DNA from: Corallococcus silvisoli
Lineage (GTDB): Bacteria; Myxococcota; Myxococcia; Myxococcales; Myxococcaceae
Direction: 5' to 3'
Assembly (NCBI RefSeq): GCF_009909145.1
Contig: NZ_JAAAPJ010000030.1
Span: 16,539-80,538 of the forward strand
DNA: 64,000 nt
The first letter of the stretch is position 1. Each line of letters starts with the position of its first letter. A program made the position numbers and the translations under genes. Positions 18,579 to 26,523 of the stretch are shown piece by piece. The notes below the pieces were generated by a model, which saw only the letters and a program-made list of their open reading frames with translations, was not told the DNA's origin and did no database searches.

Positions 18579-19543
18579 TTCCCGTCCGCATCCTGGGCAC
18601 CGCGAGCGTGCTCCCCGGCCCGCCGGTGACGACCGCCGCGCTGTGCGAGCGCGTGGGGCGCGACGCGGCGGAGGTGGAGAAGAAGACGGGCATCCGCACG
18701 CGGCACTTCGCCCCGGCGGGCACGCGGGCGGCGGACCTGGGGGCGCAGGCCCTGCGAGGCGCGCTGGAGGCGGCGGGCCTGGAGGCGTCCGCGCTCAAGC
18801 GCATCCTCTTCGTGTCGTCCATGGGCGGGGACGTCACCACGCCGGCCAACGGCAGCCGGGTGGCGGCGGCGCTGGGGCTGTCGGGCACCTGCGACGCCAT
18901 GGACGTGGGCAACGCGTGCATGGGGTTCCTGAGCGCCTTCGACCTGGCGGCGCGCTCGGTGGCGACGGGGCTGGGGCCGGTGGGCGTGGTGTCCGTGGAG
19001 CTGCTGTCGCGCACGACGCGGCCGGAGGACCCCCGGCCCTACCTGGTGCTGGGCGACGCGGCGGCGGCGGTGGTGCTGGGCGACGCGCGGCCGGGCGAGG
19101 GCGTGCTGGGCGCCGCCTTCGGCAACGACGGCACGCTCCCGCCGGACGTCGTGCTGGAGAACCCGCACATGACGGGCCGGCCGGAGGGCATGCGCTTCCT
19201 CACGCCATCCCGGGACATGACGCGCGTGGCGCTGGGAGCGCTGAAGCGCGCGGCGTCGGAGGTGCTTCAGCGGGCGGGGCTGACGGTGGCGGACGTGGCG
19301 TGGGTGCTGACGCACCAGCCCAACGGCAGCATGCTCGCGGCCATCCTCCAGGCGCTGGAGGTGCCGCCCGAGAAGAGCGTGACGGTGGTGGACACGGTGG
19401 GCAGCGTGGGTTCCGCGTCCCTCGGGACGGGGTTGGACCGGCTGTGGCGCACGCGGCCGGTGAAGCCCGGGGACCGGGTGCTGCTGGTGGGCGTGGGCGC
19501 GGGCGTGGCGCACGGCGCGGTGCTGTACCGGGTGGGCGGATGA
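18575..19543 (+). CDS. 3-oxoacyl-ACP synthase III (FabH)-like thiolase-fold protein
   Basis: A 322-residue KAS III-family enzyme of normal length. The nucleophile is Cys115 (DVGNACMGF) and the catalytic histidine His247 (LTHQPN). Where FabH has the third catalytic residue, Asn in HGNTSAAS, this protein has VGSVGSAS with Ser277. FabH uses the Asn for decarboxylative condensation. Relatives with an altered triad (for example CerJ-type acyl transferases) transfer acyl groups without chain extension, so this enzyme may not be a housekeeping FabH. The GTG start overlaps the patatin stop (GTGA) and its own stop overlaps the next ATG (ATGA). Acyl-CoA/ACP use is expected from the family; the product is unknown. 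Confidence 0.85.
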   Translation: MIPVRILGTASVLPGPPVTTAALCERVGRDAAEVEKKTGIRTRHFAPAGTRAADLGAQALRGALEAAGLEASALKRILFVSSMGGDVTTPANGSRVAAALGLSGTCDAMDVGNACMGFLSAFDLAARSVATGLGPVGVVSVELLSRTTRPEDPRPYLVLGDAAAAVVLGDARPGEGVLGAAFGNDGTLPPDVVLENPHMTGRPEGMRFLTPSRDMTRVALGALKRAASEVLQRAGLTVADVAWVLTHQPNGSMLAAILQALEVPPEKSVTVVDTVGSVGSASLGTGLDRLWRTRPVKPGDRVLLVGVGAGVAHGAVLYRVGG

Positions 19544-20295
19544 CGGCGGTGGCCGTGGCGGCGAGGGCCGCGTGGCTGGGGACGTTCCGCCTGCTCCAGC
19601 GCTACCACCGCTACGAGGTGGTGAACCTGGAGCCGCTCCTGAGGCCGGGCGCGAAGCTGCTGGTGGGCTACCACGGGCGGCCCCTGGCCACGGACCTGTG
19701 CATGCTGACGGTGACGCTGCACGACCGCCTGGGCTACCTGCCCCACGGCATCGCGCACGGCGCCTTCGACAGCATCCCCGGCATGCGGCAGGTGGCGGAC
19801 GGGCTGGGCTTCGTCACGGGCGACGGGCCGCTGCTGGAGGAGGCGGTGGCGCGGGGCGAGCATGTCCTGGTGCAGCCGGGCGGCACGCGCGAGGGCTGCC
19901 GCGACTTCCGGCACCGCTACCGCGTGGACTGGGGGGACCGGCTGGGCTACCTGCGGCTGGCCGTGCGCCACCGGCTGCCCATCATCCCCATCGCGGGCCA
20001 CGGCATGGACGACGCGTACGTGGGGCTGAATGACGGCTATGCCTGGGGCAAGCGCGTGGGGATGCCAGGACGTCTGCCGTTGTGGCTGGGCGTGGGCGCC
20101 ACGGGGTTGTGGCCCCTGTCCCTGCCGTTCCCGGTGAAGATGACCCAGTGGGTAGGAGAGCCGCTGGCGTCCCATCTGGTCCCGGGCTTCGACGCGGGAG
20201 ACCGGGAGTCCCTGCGGGCGGTGCACCGGGAGGTGACGGGCGCCGTGCAGGGGCTGCTGGACGCGGCGCGCGGCGGCTACCAGCGGACGCGGTAG
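19540..20295 (+). CDS. Lysophospholipid acyltransferase-family protein (PlsC/DAGAT-like)
   Basis: A 251-residue glycerolipid acyltransferase-family member. Recognisable blocks are GYHGRPLATDLCML, a variant of the HX4D catalytic block in which His and Asp are more widely spaced, and VQPGGTREG, the glycerol-phosphate-binding block seen as PGG-R-E in DAGAT-like enzymes, then LPIIPIAGHG. Attachment to the inner membrane is likely through hydrophobic surfaces; no clear TM helix is seen at the N-terminus. It is the third gene of the patatin/KAS III-like operon, joined by ATGA. The likely role is re-acylation of a lipid with the chain handled by its partners. Its last 19 bases overlap the 3' end of the opposing TIGR02265-type gene. 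Confidence 0.85.
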   Translation: MTAVAVAARAAWLGTFRLLQRYHRYEVVNLEPLLRPGAKLLVGYHGRPLATDLCMLTVTLHDRLGYLPHGIAHGAFDSIPGMRQVADGLGFVTGDGPLLEEAVARGEHVLVQPGGTREGCRDFRHRYRVDWGDRLGYLRLAVRHRLPIIPIAGHGMDDAYVGLNDGYAWGKRVGMPGRLPLWLGVGATGLWPLSLPFPVKMTQWVGEPLASHLVPGFDAGDRESLRAVHREVTGAVQGLLDAARGGYQRTR

Positions 20296-20819
20296 GTGGC
20301 GGCGCGGCCCTCGCGCAGCTCCACCACCGTGGTCAGGCCCTTCACGCCGGTGGTCAGCGTTCCGAAGTGACAGATGGCGCCGATGAACTGCGGGTACGTC
20401 CCGCCCTCGTTCACCTTGATGCGGTAGTCCCGGTCCGCCAGCCGGTCCACCTCCACGTGGAGGAAGTTGCTGCCGGAGGCCAGGTTGCGCGACGTGCGCT
20501 CCAGGGCCCGCGCGGGGCCCAGCAGCTTCAGCACGCCGTGCAGCGCGCGGCCCATGTTCGTCTCGAAGTAGCCCGTGACGAACCGCTCGCCCAGCAGCCA
20601 CTGCGCCTCGCCCATGGGGACGCCCGGGAACAGCTCCTCCGCGCCAATCTGGAGCAGCCGCTGCCAGATGGCGTTGGGATACGCGGGCTCCAGCTTCCGG
20701 TCCAGGTCCAGCCCCGCGGCCTTCAGCTTCGCGCGCAAGGGGCCTTCCAGCCGGCCCTTCAGGGCCAACAGCAGACCTTCGACCGTATGGCCGAAGACGA
20801 TCTCGGACGGGTTCGACAC
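20277..20819 (-). CDS. TIGR02265 / DUF2378-family myxobacterial protein
   Basis: A 180-residue protein matching the myxobacterial paralogous family TIGR02265 (DUF2378): VFGHTVEGLLLALKG at the start, AYPNAIWQRLLQIGAEELFP in the middle and CHFGTLTTGVKG near the end. Members occur in many copies per myxobacterial genome; I know of no established function. The fold seems to be a small alpha/beta domain with hydrophobic pockets. The GTG start has AGGAG 8 bases upstream; an extended frame reaching 20897 lacks family similarity. The gene ends inside the tail of the convergent acyltransferase gene (19-base overlap). Confidence 0.85.
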   Translation of the reverse strand: MSNPSEIVFGHTVEGLLLALKGRLEGPLRAKLKAAGLDLDRKLEPAYPNAIWQRLLQIGAEELFPGVPMGEAQWLLGERFVTGYFETNMGRALHGVLKLLGPARALERTSRNLASGSNFLHVEVDRLADRDYRIKVNEGGTYPQFIGAICHFGTLTTGVKGLTTVVELREGRAATYRVRW

Positions 20820-21040
20820 AAGGGGCTCCTGTGACACGTCTCGGGGGATGACGTGGCTCGGTGCCCACTGGTTAGACCGTCGCGGACTTGTGAACAACCC
20901 CTACATCCCCAGGGTGATGACGATTTCGACCGGGAGACACCCTGACAGGTCCCGTGCCGCGTAAAGCCCCCGCCCCTGCTTCGTGGACTCATCAACAGAC
21001 ACCCCTCCCTGACGTCACACGTCGTTTCGCGGCCCGTTGC

Positions 21041-21053
21041 GGCAATGATTGCC
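21041..21053. promoter_or_regulatory. 13-base perfect palindrome upstream of the uncharacterised two-gene unit
   Basis: GGCAAT-G-ATTGCC lies 45 bases before the ATG at 21098, where an operator or the -10/-35 region would sit. It resembles a dimeric-regulator site by symmetry only. No -12/-24 sigma-54 spacing fits. The roughly 280-base gap between the two divergent genes shows no other structure. Confidence 0.3.
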
Positions 21054-21097
21054 CGTCTGTCCAAGGGACAGGATGACACTACGACTGGGGGGACATC

Positions 21098-23368
21098 ATG
21101 AGCTGGAGCATCAACATTCCCGTGGTGAGTACTCTCAAGCTCGCCCTGGGCAATGCCGCGCACGACCAGGCGCTGGGCAACGCGGACCTGGGCGGGAGCA
21201 AGCCCATCCCCATTCCGGGCGGACAGGTGTCCCTGGGGGCGGCGCTGAAGGCCTCCGTGGAGCTCTTCAACGACCCGGATGACAAGGACGCGCACGGCAT
21301 CATCGGCGTCGCCCCGAAGGAGTCGGACGGCTCCACGGTGGAGCCGCTCTACTCACCGGATGGGACCGCGTGCTGGCTGAAGTACGCGGCCCAGCTGGAC
21401 GCGGAGGCCACGGGCGTGGGCCCCTTTCCCTTCGTCGAGCTGAGCGGCGGGGGCACCGTCCAGGTGCTGGTGACGGACTACCGGCAACACACCGCGACCC
21501 AGACGCTGGAGGCCGCGCTGGGCGCGGACGCGAAGTCCCTGCGGCTGCCCTTCCTGGTGGGGGACGTGCAGGCGCTGCGGCCCGGGGACGCGCTGTCCTT
21601 CCAGTCCGCCCTGGAGCTGAAGGCCGGGGTGAAGGTGTCCTGGTCCATCCTCAGCGGCTCCCTGGCGTCCGCGCTCGCGAAGCGCCTGGCCGGGAACCTG
21701 GTGTTCGACTTCAAGGTGGAGGCGGGCGCGTCCATTGGAGGCACGGTGTCGCTCAAGGACGAGTTCCGGCTCGTCTTCTCCCGCCCGACGGTCGACGGGC
21801 CGTTCCGCGTGTCGGTTCGCAAGGCCACCTCGGACTCCGCCGGGACCCAGGTGGGGGTGGGCGTCACGCTGCAGTACTCCTCGCCGCTGCTCGCCGCGAT
21901 CCTCGGCGCCGTGGACTCGCGGGTGCAGGACGCGTTGAAGCTCGTGGAGGGGCTGGAGAACAACGCCCTCACGCCCGTGCTCCTCCAGGTCGCGGGCGCC
22001 GCGCTGAAACAGCTGGGCTTCCTGAAGTCGTCGGACCTCACGCTGGCGTCCATCCGGGCCGCCTACGACGAGCTGAAGGCCTTCGTCGATTCGGTCGTGA
22101 GCGGGGCGCTCAAGGCCGCCTTCACCTACGAGTACGTCCGGAGCACCGAGGACTCGACGCTGATGGAGCTGGAGGTCCCCGCGGATCAGCTGGCGGCCGC
22201 GCACGGCGACTTCATCTCCGGGGACCTCGCCTCCATCCAGAGCCGCGTGAAGAACGCGTGGCTGAAGCGCTACTTCCACATGAAGACCGTCGAGTCCGAG
22301 CGCTCCTGGGGCCTGGGCCTGAGCTGGCGCGACGTCAACTTCGCCACGCAAGAGGACCGGCGGAAGCTCAAGGCCGTCGTCCAGCACGCGTCGCGCGACC
22401 ACCGCAACGGCCCGCGCCGCTACGCCTTCCTGGGCGCCCGGAGCTATTCCAGCTCCGGCCTCCTGTACGGGGGGAGGACCTCCAGCTGGGGCACCGACTT
22501 CAGCGCGCAGATGCCGCGCTACTCGCTCACGCCCAGCGCGGATGAGTTCGAGTTCGCCTTCTTCGCCCAGCGCAAGGTGGAGGACGCGCTGTCGAAGGAG
22601 CTGATCCAGGGCGAGCTGGACGCCGCCACCGTCTGGGGCGTCCTGCGCCCCGAGGACCTGGTGGAGCTGGTGGAGCGCTTCTTCCGCGTGGCCCCCGGCG
22701 GCACGCAGGCGTCCTCGCGGCTGGAGCTGCGGGTGGACACCGACAGCTTCCGGAAGCTGCTGGCGAAGCTCGGCACGGAGCCCGTCCTGGAGCGACAGGC
22801 CTTCGCGCGGGCCCTGGCGCGCGCGCTGCCCCGGGCCAACCAGCCCGTGCGCAGGAACATCGACCGGAGGGAAGAGCTCTACACGCCGCTCTGGGACGCC
22901 TACCTGAAGGACGGCGGGAGGGATTGGACGCGGGACCGCGCCAGGGCGAACGTGGGGTATCACCTGAAGACCCACGCCGGGGCGGACGGCGCCTCCGCCG
23001 CGCAGTGGGAGTTGAGCGGGCTCACCGGCACGTTCTCGGACGTGCTCGAGCAGTCGTCGCGCTACGGGGGCGACATCGGAGGCAGGCCGTACGGGAAGGT
23101 GCATGCCTTCTGGAAGGACCTGCTCGACAAGCTCAGCGCGCTGAACAAGGCCATCCAGAGCGAGACCGTCATCCCGGAGAGCGACGCGACCTCCGTCGTG
23201 CAGCAGGCCTTCGTGGCCCTGGACGACCTGGTCTGCGACGACTTCCGCGTCGCCGCGTTCATGGGCTGGCTCGACATGCTCGGCAAGCGGTGGGGCCTGG
23301 AGGCGGGCATGCAACGGAGCCTGACCATTGAAGTGGGTGAAAAGCGGTTCGTCACGTCGCACGGCTGA
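21098..23368 (+). CDS. Uncharacterised 756-residue protein
   Basis: I do not recognise this protein. It has no signal peptide, TM helix or catalytic motif that I can see. Residues 1-290 are beta-rich with many Gly/Val/Ser strands (QVSLGAALKASVELF, GGTVQVLVTDYRQH, GASIGGTVSLKDEF), as in a barrel or repeated sandwich. The middle (about 290-420) is helical, followed by an aromatic/Ser/Gly segment (RSYSSSGLLYGG). The C-terminal 250 residues are helical with acidic-aromatic patches (WDAYLKDGGRDW). A GGGGGG ribosome-binding site lies 5-6 bases before the ATG. The downstream membrane/TPR gene starts 27 bases after its stop, suggesting one operon. It could be a structural or scaffold component; that is a guess from composition. 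Confidence 0.75.
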   Translation: MSWSINIPVVSTLKLALGNAAHDQALGNADLGGSKPIPIPGGQVSLGAALKASVELFNDPDDKDAHGIIGVAPKESDGSTVEPLYSPDGTACWLKYAAQLDAEATGVGPFPFVELSGGGTVQVLVTDYRQHTATQTLEAALGADAKSLRLPFLVGDVQALRPGDALSFQSALELKAGVKVSWSILSGSLASALAKRLAGNLVFDFKVEAGASIGGTVSLKDEFRLVFSRPTVDGPFRVSVRKATSDSAGTQVGVGVTLQYSSPLLAAILGAVDSRVQDALKLVEGLENNALTPVLLQVAGAALKQLGFLKSSDLTLASIRAAYDELKAFVDSVVSGALKAAFTYEYVRSTEDSTLMELEVPADQLAAAHGDFISGDLASIQSRVKNAWLKRYFHMKTVESERSWGLGLSWRDVNFATQEDRRKLKAVVQHASRDHRNGPRRYAFLGARSYSSSGLLYGGRTSSWGTDFSAQMPRYSLTPSADEFEFAFFAQRKVEDALSKELIQGELDAATVWGVLRPEDLVELVERFFRVAPGGTQASSRLELRVDTDSFRKLLAKLGTEPVLERQAFARALARALPRANQPVRRNIDRREELYTPLWDAYLKDGGRDWTRDRARANVGYHLKTHAGADGASAAQWELSGLTGTFSDVLEQSSRYGGDIGGRPYGKVHAFWKDLLDKLSALNKAIQSETVIPESDATSVVQQAFVALDDLVCDDFRVAAFMGWLDMLGKRWGLEAGMQRSLTIEVGEKRFVTSHG

Positions 23369-23395
23369 AGTCCCTTCCGGAAAGACCGAACCCCC

Positions 23396-24655
23396 ATGGC
23401 GACCTTCTCGGATACGACCACGCGCCGGATTCAACTGGGTGCGCTGGCGCTGTTGCTGACGGAAGTGCTCCTCTGCGCCCTCCAGGTCGGAGGCCTGTCC
23501 CCACAGAGCGTCGGGCTGGCGGTGTTCTGGCCGCTGGCCTGGCTGGGCCTGGGCGGGCTCCTGGGCTTCCTCTTCGGAATTCCCAAGGTGCTCCAGCAGG
23601 AGGCGGCGGACCCCACGCCGGGCTCCTCCCGCTACGTGCTCGGGGTGAACACGAACCTGGAGCAGATCTCCGACTGGCTCACGAAGCTGCTGATCGGCGT
23701 CGGGCTGGTGGAGCTGTCGCGCCTGCCCACCGCCATCGCGACGGTCGCGCTGGAGATGACGGGCAACACGCCGGGCCTGACCAAGTCCCTGGCGGAGGCC
23801 ATCATCGTGCTCTTCTCCGTCGAGGGCTTCATCGGCGGCTACCTCTGCACGCGGCTCTATCTCCCGCGGGAGCTCCGCCGGGCGGATCAGGCGACGTACG
23901 ACGAGGAGACCCGGGAGGCGCTCGCGCAGGCCCCGGTGCCCGTCCCCGAGGAGCGGCCGGAGGTCTCCGAAGCGCAGCAGAAGGCCGCCGAGCTTGTCAC
24001 CGAGCGGCCCCTGCGGGACGTCCGTGGGCAGGACGTCCCCCTGTGGGCGCGCGCGCAGGCCATCCGGAACAACCCGGGCGAGGCCATCACCGCCTTTCGC
24101 TCGGCCATCGAGCTCGACCCCAAGAACCCCAAGCTCCGGGTGGAGCTCACCCGGCTGCTGAATCTCACCGGGAACCGGGAGGAAGCCTGGAGGCAGGTGC
24201 AAGAGGCCCATGCGCTCTTGAAGCCCCCCGGAAGCGTCCGGCTCGCGGAGAGCGTCTACGACTGGCTGACGTACCTGCCGCTCTGGGAGGGCGCGGAGGG
24301 TGTCGCGAAGACGGTCCATTACGTCGACGAGTTCCGCGAGCGCTACCCCGGTGTCGCCGTGCCGGGCAGCATCCTCGTCAACCTGACCGCGGCCCATGGG
24401 CAACAAGCCCGCGCCCTGCTGGAGAAGGGCGTCCCCCGCGAGGCGCCCGAGTTCCGGGAGGTCCGTGCGAAGACCCTGAAGGCGCTCAACGAGACCCTGA
24501 CCACGGGAGGGAGCAGGTGGGCACCCCGGCTGCGGCAGCTGCTCGACCCTCGCGCTCGTGGCAAGGCGCCCGACGACAACGACCTGGAGGTCTTCGAGTC
24601 GGACAACGAGTTCCGCGTCGCGCTGGGGCTCGCGCCCGTCCAGCAGGCCGCCTGA
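23396..24655 (+). CDS. Membrane protein with TPR-like cytoplasmic tail
   Basis: A 419-residue protein. Hydrophobic segments lie at about residues 14-33, 42-62 and 125-150; the conserved-looking stretch FLFGIPKVL followed by NTNLEQISDWLTKLLIGVG sits between them. I know this membrane module from otherwise unclassified bacterial proteins, including some with prokaryotic YEATS domains. From about residue 215 the protein is helical, with TPR-like units (EAITAFRSAIELDPKNPKLR, NREEAWRQVQEAHALL). It probably sits in the inner membrane with the repeats in the cytoplasm, binding a partner. The natural candidate is the 756-residue protein encoded just upstream. No enzymatic motif is visible. Confidence 0.75.
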   Translation: MATFSDTTTRRIQLGALALLLTEVLLCALQVGGLSPQSVGLAVFWPLAWLGLGGLLGFLFGIPKVLQQEAADPTPGSSRYVLGVNTNLEQISDWLTKLLIGVGLVELSRLPTAIATVALEMTGNTPGLTKSLAEAIIVLFSVEGFIGGYLCTRLYLPRELRRADQATYDEETREALAQAPVPVPEERPEVSEAQQKAAELVTERPLRDVRGQDVPLWARAQAIRNNPGEAITAFRSAIELDPKNPKLRVELTRLLNLTGNREEAWRQVQEAHALLKPPGSVRLAESVYDWLTYLPLWEGAEGVAKTVHYVDEFRERYPGVAVPGSILVNLTAAHGQQARALLEKGVPREAPEFREVRAKTLKALNETLTTGGSRWAPRLRQLLDPRARGKAPDDNDLEVFESDNEFRVALGLAPVQQAA

Positions 24656-24781
24656 CCCGGCGGACCTTGGGCCCCTGACGGACCTCGCGAAGGCCCGTCT
24701 CCCGGAGTTTCACGGAGGGCGCGGGCGGATCCGTCCCGCCCTCCCCTCCGTCGAGGCCCCCACCGTCGCGCGCTGCTTCCT

Positions 24782-25657
24782 ATGATTGATGGCACCATGC
24801 ATGTGCCACGAGAAGCAGACGGGTCCCCTCCAGCCGCCACGGAGGACGCGTCAGACCCGGCGTGGGCGCTCATCCTCGGCGCCTCCTCCGGCACGGGCGC
24901 GGCCATCGCGAAGGCCGTCGCGCGCAGGCCAGGGCTCAACGTCTTCGGCGTGCACCGGGGCCGCTACCCGGACACCGCGCTCGAGCTGGAGGCCCGCGTG
25001 CGGGAGGCGGGCCGGGACGTGCACCTGCGGCAGGCGGACGCCTCCACCCCCGAGGCCGCCGAGTCCGGCGCGGACGCCCTGCTCGCGCGCGCGGGCCCCC
25101 GGAGCGTGAAGCTGTTCGTCCACGCCATCGCCGGCGCGTCCGTGGGGCACTTCCTCTCCGAGGGCCCGGACCGGCTGCACCCGCGCCGCGTGCAGCGCAC
25201 GTTCGACTGCATGGCGCACTCGTTCGTGTACTGGGTGCAGGCACTGGTGCGGCGCGACCTGCTGGCCCCGGACGCGCGCCTGCTGGGCCTGCAGAACCCG
25301 CTGGACGAAACGCACCTGGGCAACACCGGCCTCATCAGCGCCGCCAAGGCCGCGCTGGAGATGTACGTGCGCCATCTGGCGATGGAGCTGGGCCCGAAGG
25401 GCCACCGCGTCAACCTGCTCAAGTTCGGCACGGTGATGACGCCCGCCCTGCGCCACGTCTATTCGCCGGAGGCGCTGGCCCGGTTGGAGTCACGCCACGC
25501 GGCCATGCACCCCGCGGGGCGCATGGGCACGGTGGAGGAGGTGGCGCGCTTCGTCACCGTGCTCGTGGGCGATGACGCGGCCTGGTTCAACGGCGCCACC
25601 ATCGACTTCTCCGGGGGCATGACGCTGCGGCTGCTGGACCTGCTGCTCAACCCGTGA
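24782..25657 (+). CDS. SDR-fold protein lacking the catalytic tyrosine
   Basis: A 291-residue Rossmann-fold protein related to short-chain dehydrogenases of the enoyl-ACP-reductase type: the cofactor loop GASSGTG (residues 33-39), VHAIAGASVGHF, the lysine helix ISAAKAALEMYVRHLA (Lys189) and the C-terminal NGATIDFSGG. Neither the classical YxxxK tyrosine (Ile185 here) nor the FabI-type Tyr seven residues before the Lys (Thr182) is present, so ordinary hydride-transfer chemistry is doubtful. It may bind NAD(P) without reducing, or use another residue. The N-terminus is extended by about 25 disordered residues. No clear ribosome-binding site marks the start; ATG 24797 is an alternative. It overlaps the convergent methyltransferase gene by 11 bases. 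Confidence 0.8.
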   Translation: MIDGTMHVPREADGSPPAATEDASDPAWALILGASSGTGAAIAKAVARRPGLNVFGVHRGRYPDTALELEARVREAGRDVHLRQADASTPEAAESGADALLARAGPRSVKLFVHAIAGASVGHFLSEGPDRLHPRRVQRTFDCMAHSFVYWVQALVRRDLLAPDARLLGLQNPLDETHLGNTGLISAAKAALEMYVRHLAMELGPKGHRVNLLKFGTVMTPALRHVYSPEALARLESRHAAMHPAGRMGTVEEVARFVTVLVGDDAAWFNGATIDFSGGMTLRLLDLLLNP

Positions 25658-26516
25658 CGGCCGGCCCCGGAACGCGGAACGTGAGGCAATAGTAGAAGGG
25701 TGACACCTGCTCCTCGATGACGCCCTCCGCGTCCGGGGGCAGCAGCGCGCGCGGGCTCCTCGCCTCGCGCGTGTAGAACGTGAGGGCGCGGAAGGCGGCG
25801 CGCTGGAACAGCGACGGCCGGAAGTCCGCGTCCATCTGCTCATCCACCACCACCAGCGGCGTGCCGGGACGCGCCACGCGCGCCATCTCCCGCAGCGCCA
25901 CCGCGGGCTGGTGGTAGCCGCCGATGCCGCCCACGTGGAAGACGCGGTCGAACGTGGCGTCCCGGAACGGCAGCGCGTGCGCGTCCGCCACCAGCAGCCG
26001 CGTGTCCTTCACACCCCGGCCCCGGCGCAGCCGCTTCTCGCACTGGGCCAGCATGCCGGTGCTCAAGTCCATCCCCCACACCTCCACGCTCAGGCCCGGC
26101 GGCAGGGCCCCCCGGATGCGCGGCAGGTTCGCGCCCGCGCCCACGCCCACCTCCAGCACGCGCACCGGCTGCCCGTCCTCATGCCGCTTCAGCGAGCCCA
26201 GCTCCAGCCGGCGCATGTACCCGTCGCGCATCCGCGACTCGGAGACGGACTGGAACAGCGGCGTCAGCACCGCCGTCAGCGGGTCATGCAGCGAGGGCAG
26301 CCCGTCGTAGATGTGGCGCATCAGCCGGTCCGTGCCCCGCACGCGGTCCTCGCGGTAGAGCCGGGCCAGCCCGTCCTCCACCTCCCACGTCTCGCCGCAG
26401 CCGCCGCAGCGCAGGCGCCCCTCGTCCAGCCGGTCGTCCTCGCTCTGCCCGTGCCACACCAGCCGGCCCCGACAGTCCGGACACGCCAGCAGCCCCACGT
26501 CCTGCACACGCATCAT
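25647..26516 (-). CDS. SAM-dependent methyltransferase with Trm112-like zinc domain
   Basis: A 289-residue protein. Residues 8-60 form a Trm112-like zinc ribbon (LLACPDCRGR, LRCGGCGETW). The methyltransferase domain follows with motif I VLEVGVGAGANL, motif II-like WGMDLSTGML, the DAHALPF segment and FDRVFHVGGIGGY, as in class I methyltransferases of the UbiE/small-molecule type. The substrate is unknown. Two ATGs occur in tandem at 26516 and 26513. It begins 7 bases after the stop of the large Ser/Thr kinase gene on the same strand and is likely co-transcribed with it, which may make the methyltransferase part of that kinase's pathway (inference). Confidence 0.9.
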   Translation of the reverse strand: MMRVQDVGLLACPDCRGRLVWHGQSEDDRLDEGRLRCGGCGETWEVEDGLARLYREDRVRGTDRLMRHIYDGLPSLHDPLTAVLTPLFQSVSESRMRDGYMRRLELGSLKRHEDGQPVRVLEVGVGAGANLPRIRGALPPGLSVEVWGMDLSTGMLAQCEKRLRRGRGVKDTRLLVADAHALPFRDATFDRVFHVGGIGGYHQPAVALREMARVARPGTPLVVVDEQMDADFRPSLFQRAAFRALTFYTREARSPRALLPPDAEGVIEEQVSPFYYCLTFRVPGPAVTG

Positions 26517-26523
26517 CGCCTGC

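Noticed and set aside
21031..21056. Sigma-54 type -24/-12 promoter
   Set aside because: The GG and GC elements are spaced 8 instead of 10 bases apart, so the match is explained better by the palindrome.
21353..24406. Long minus-strand open frame (about 1017 codons) opposite the two-gene unit
   Set aside because: The plus-strand genes have better ribosome-binding sites, codon bias and recognisable membrane/TPR features; the antisense product has no domain.
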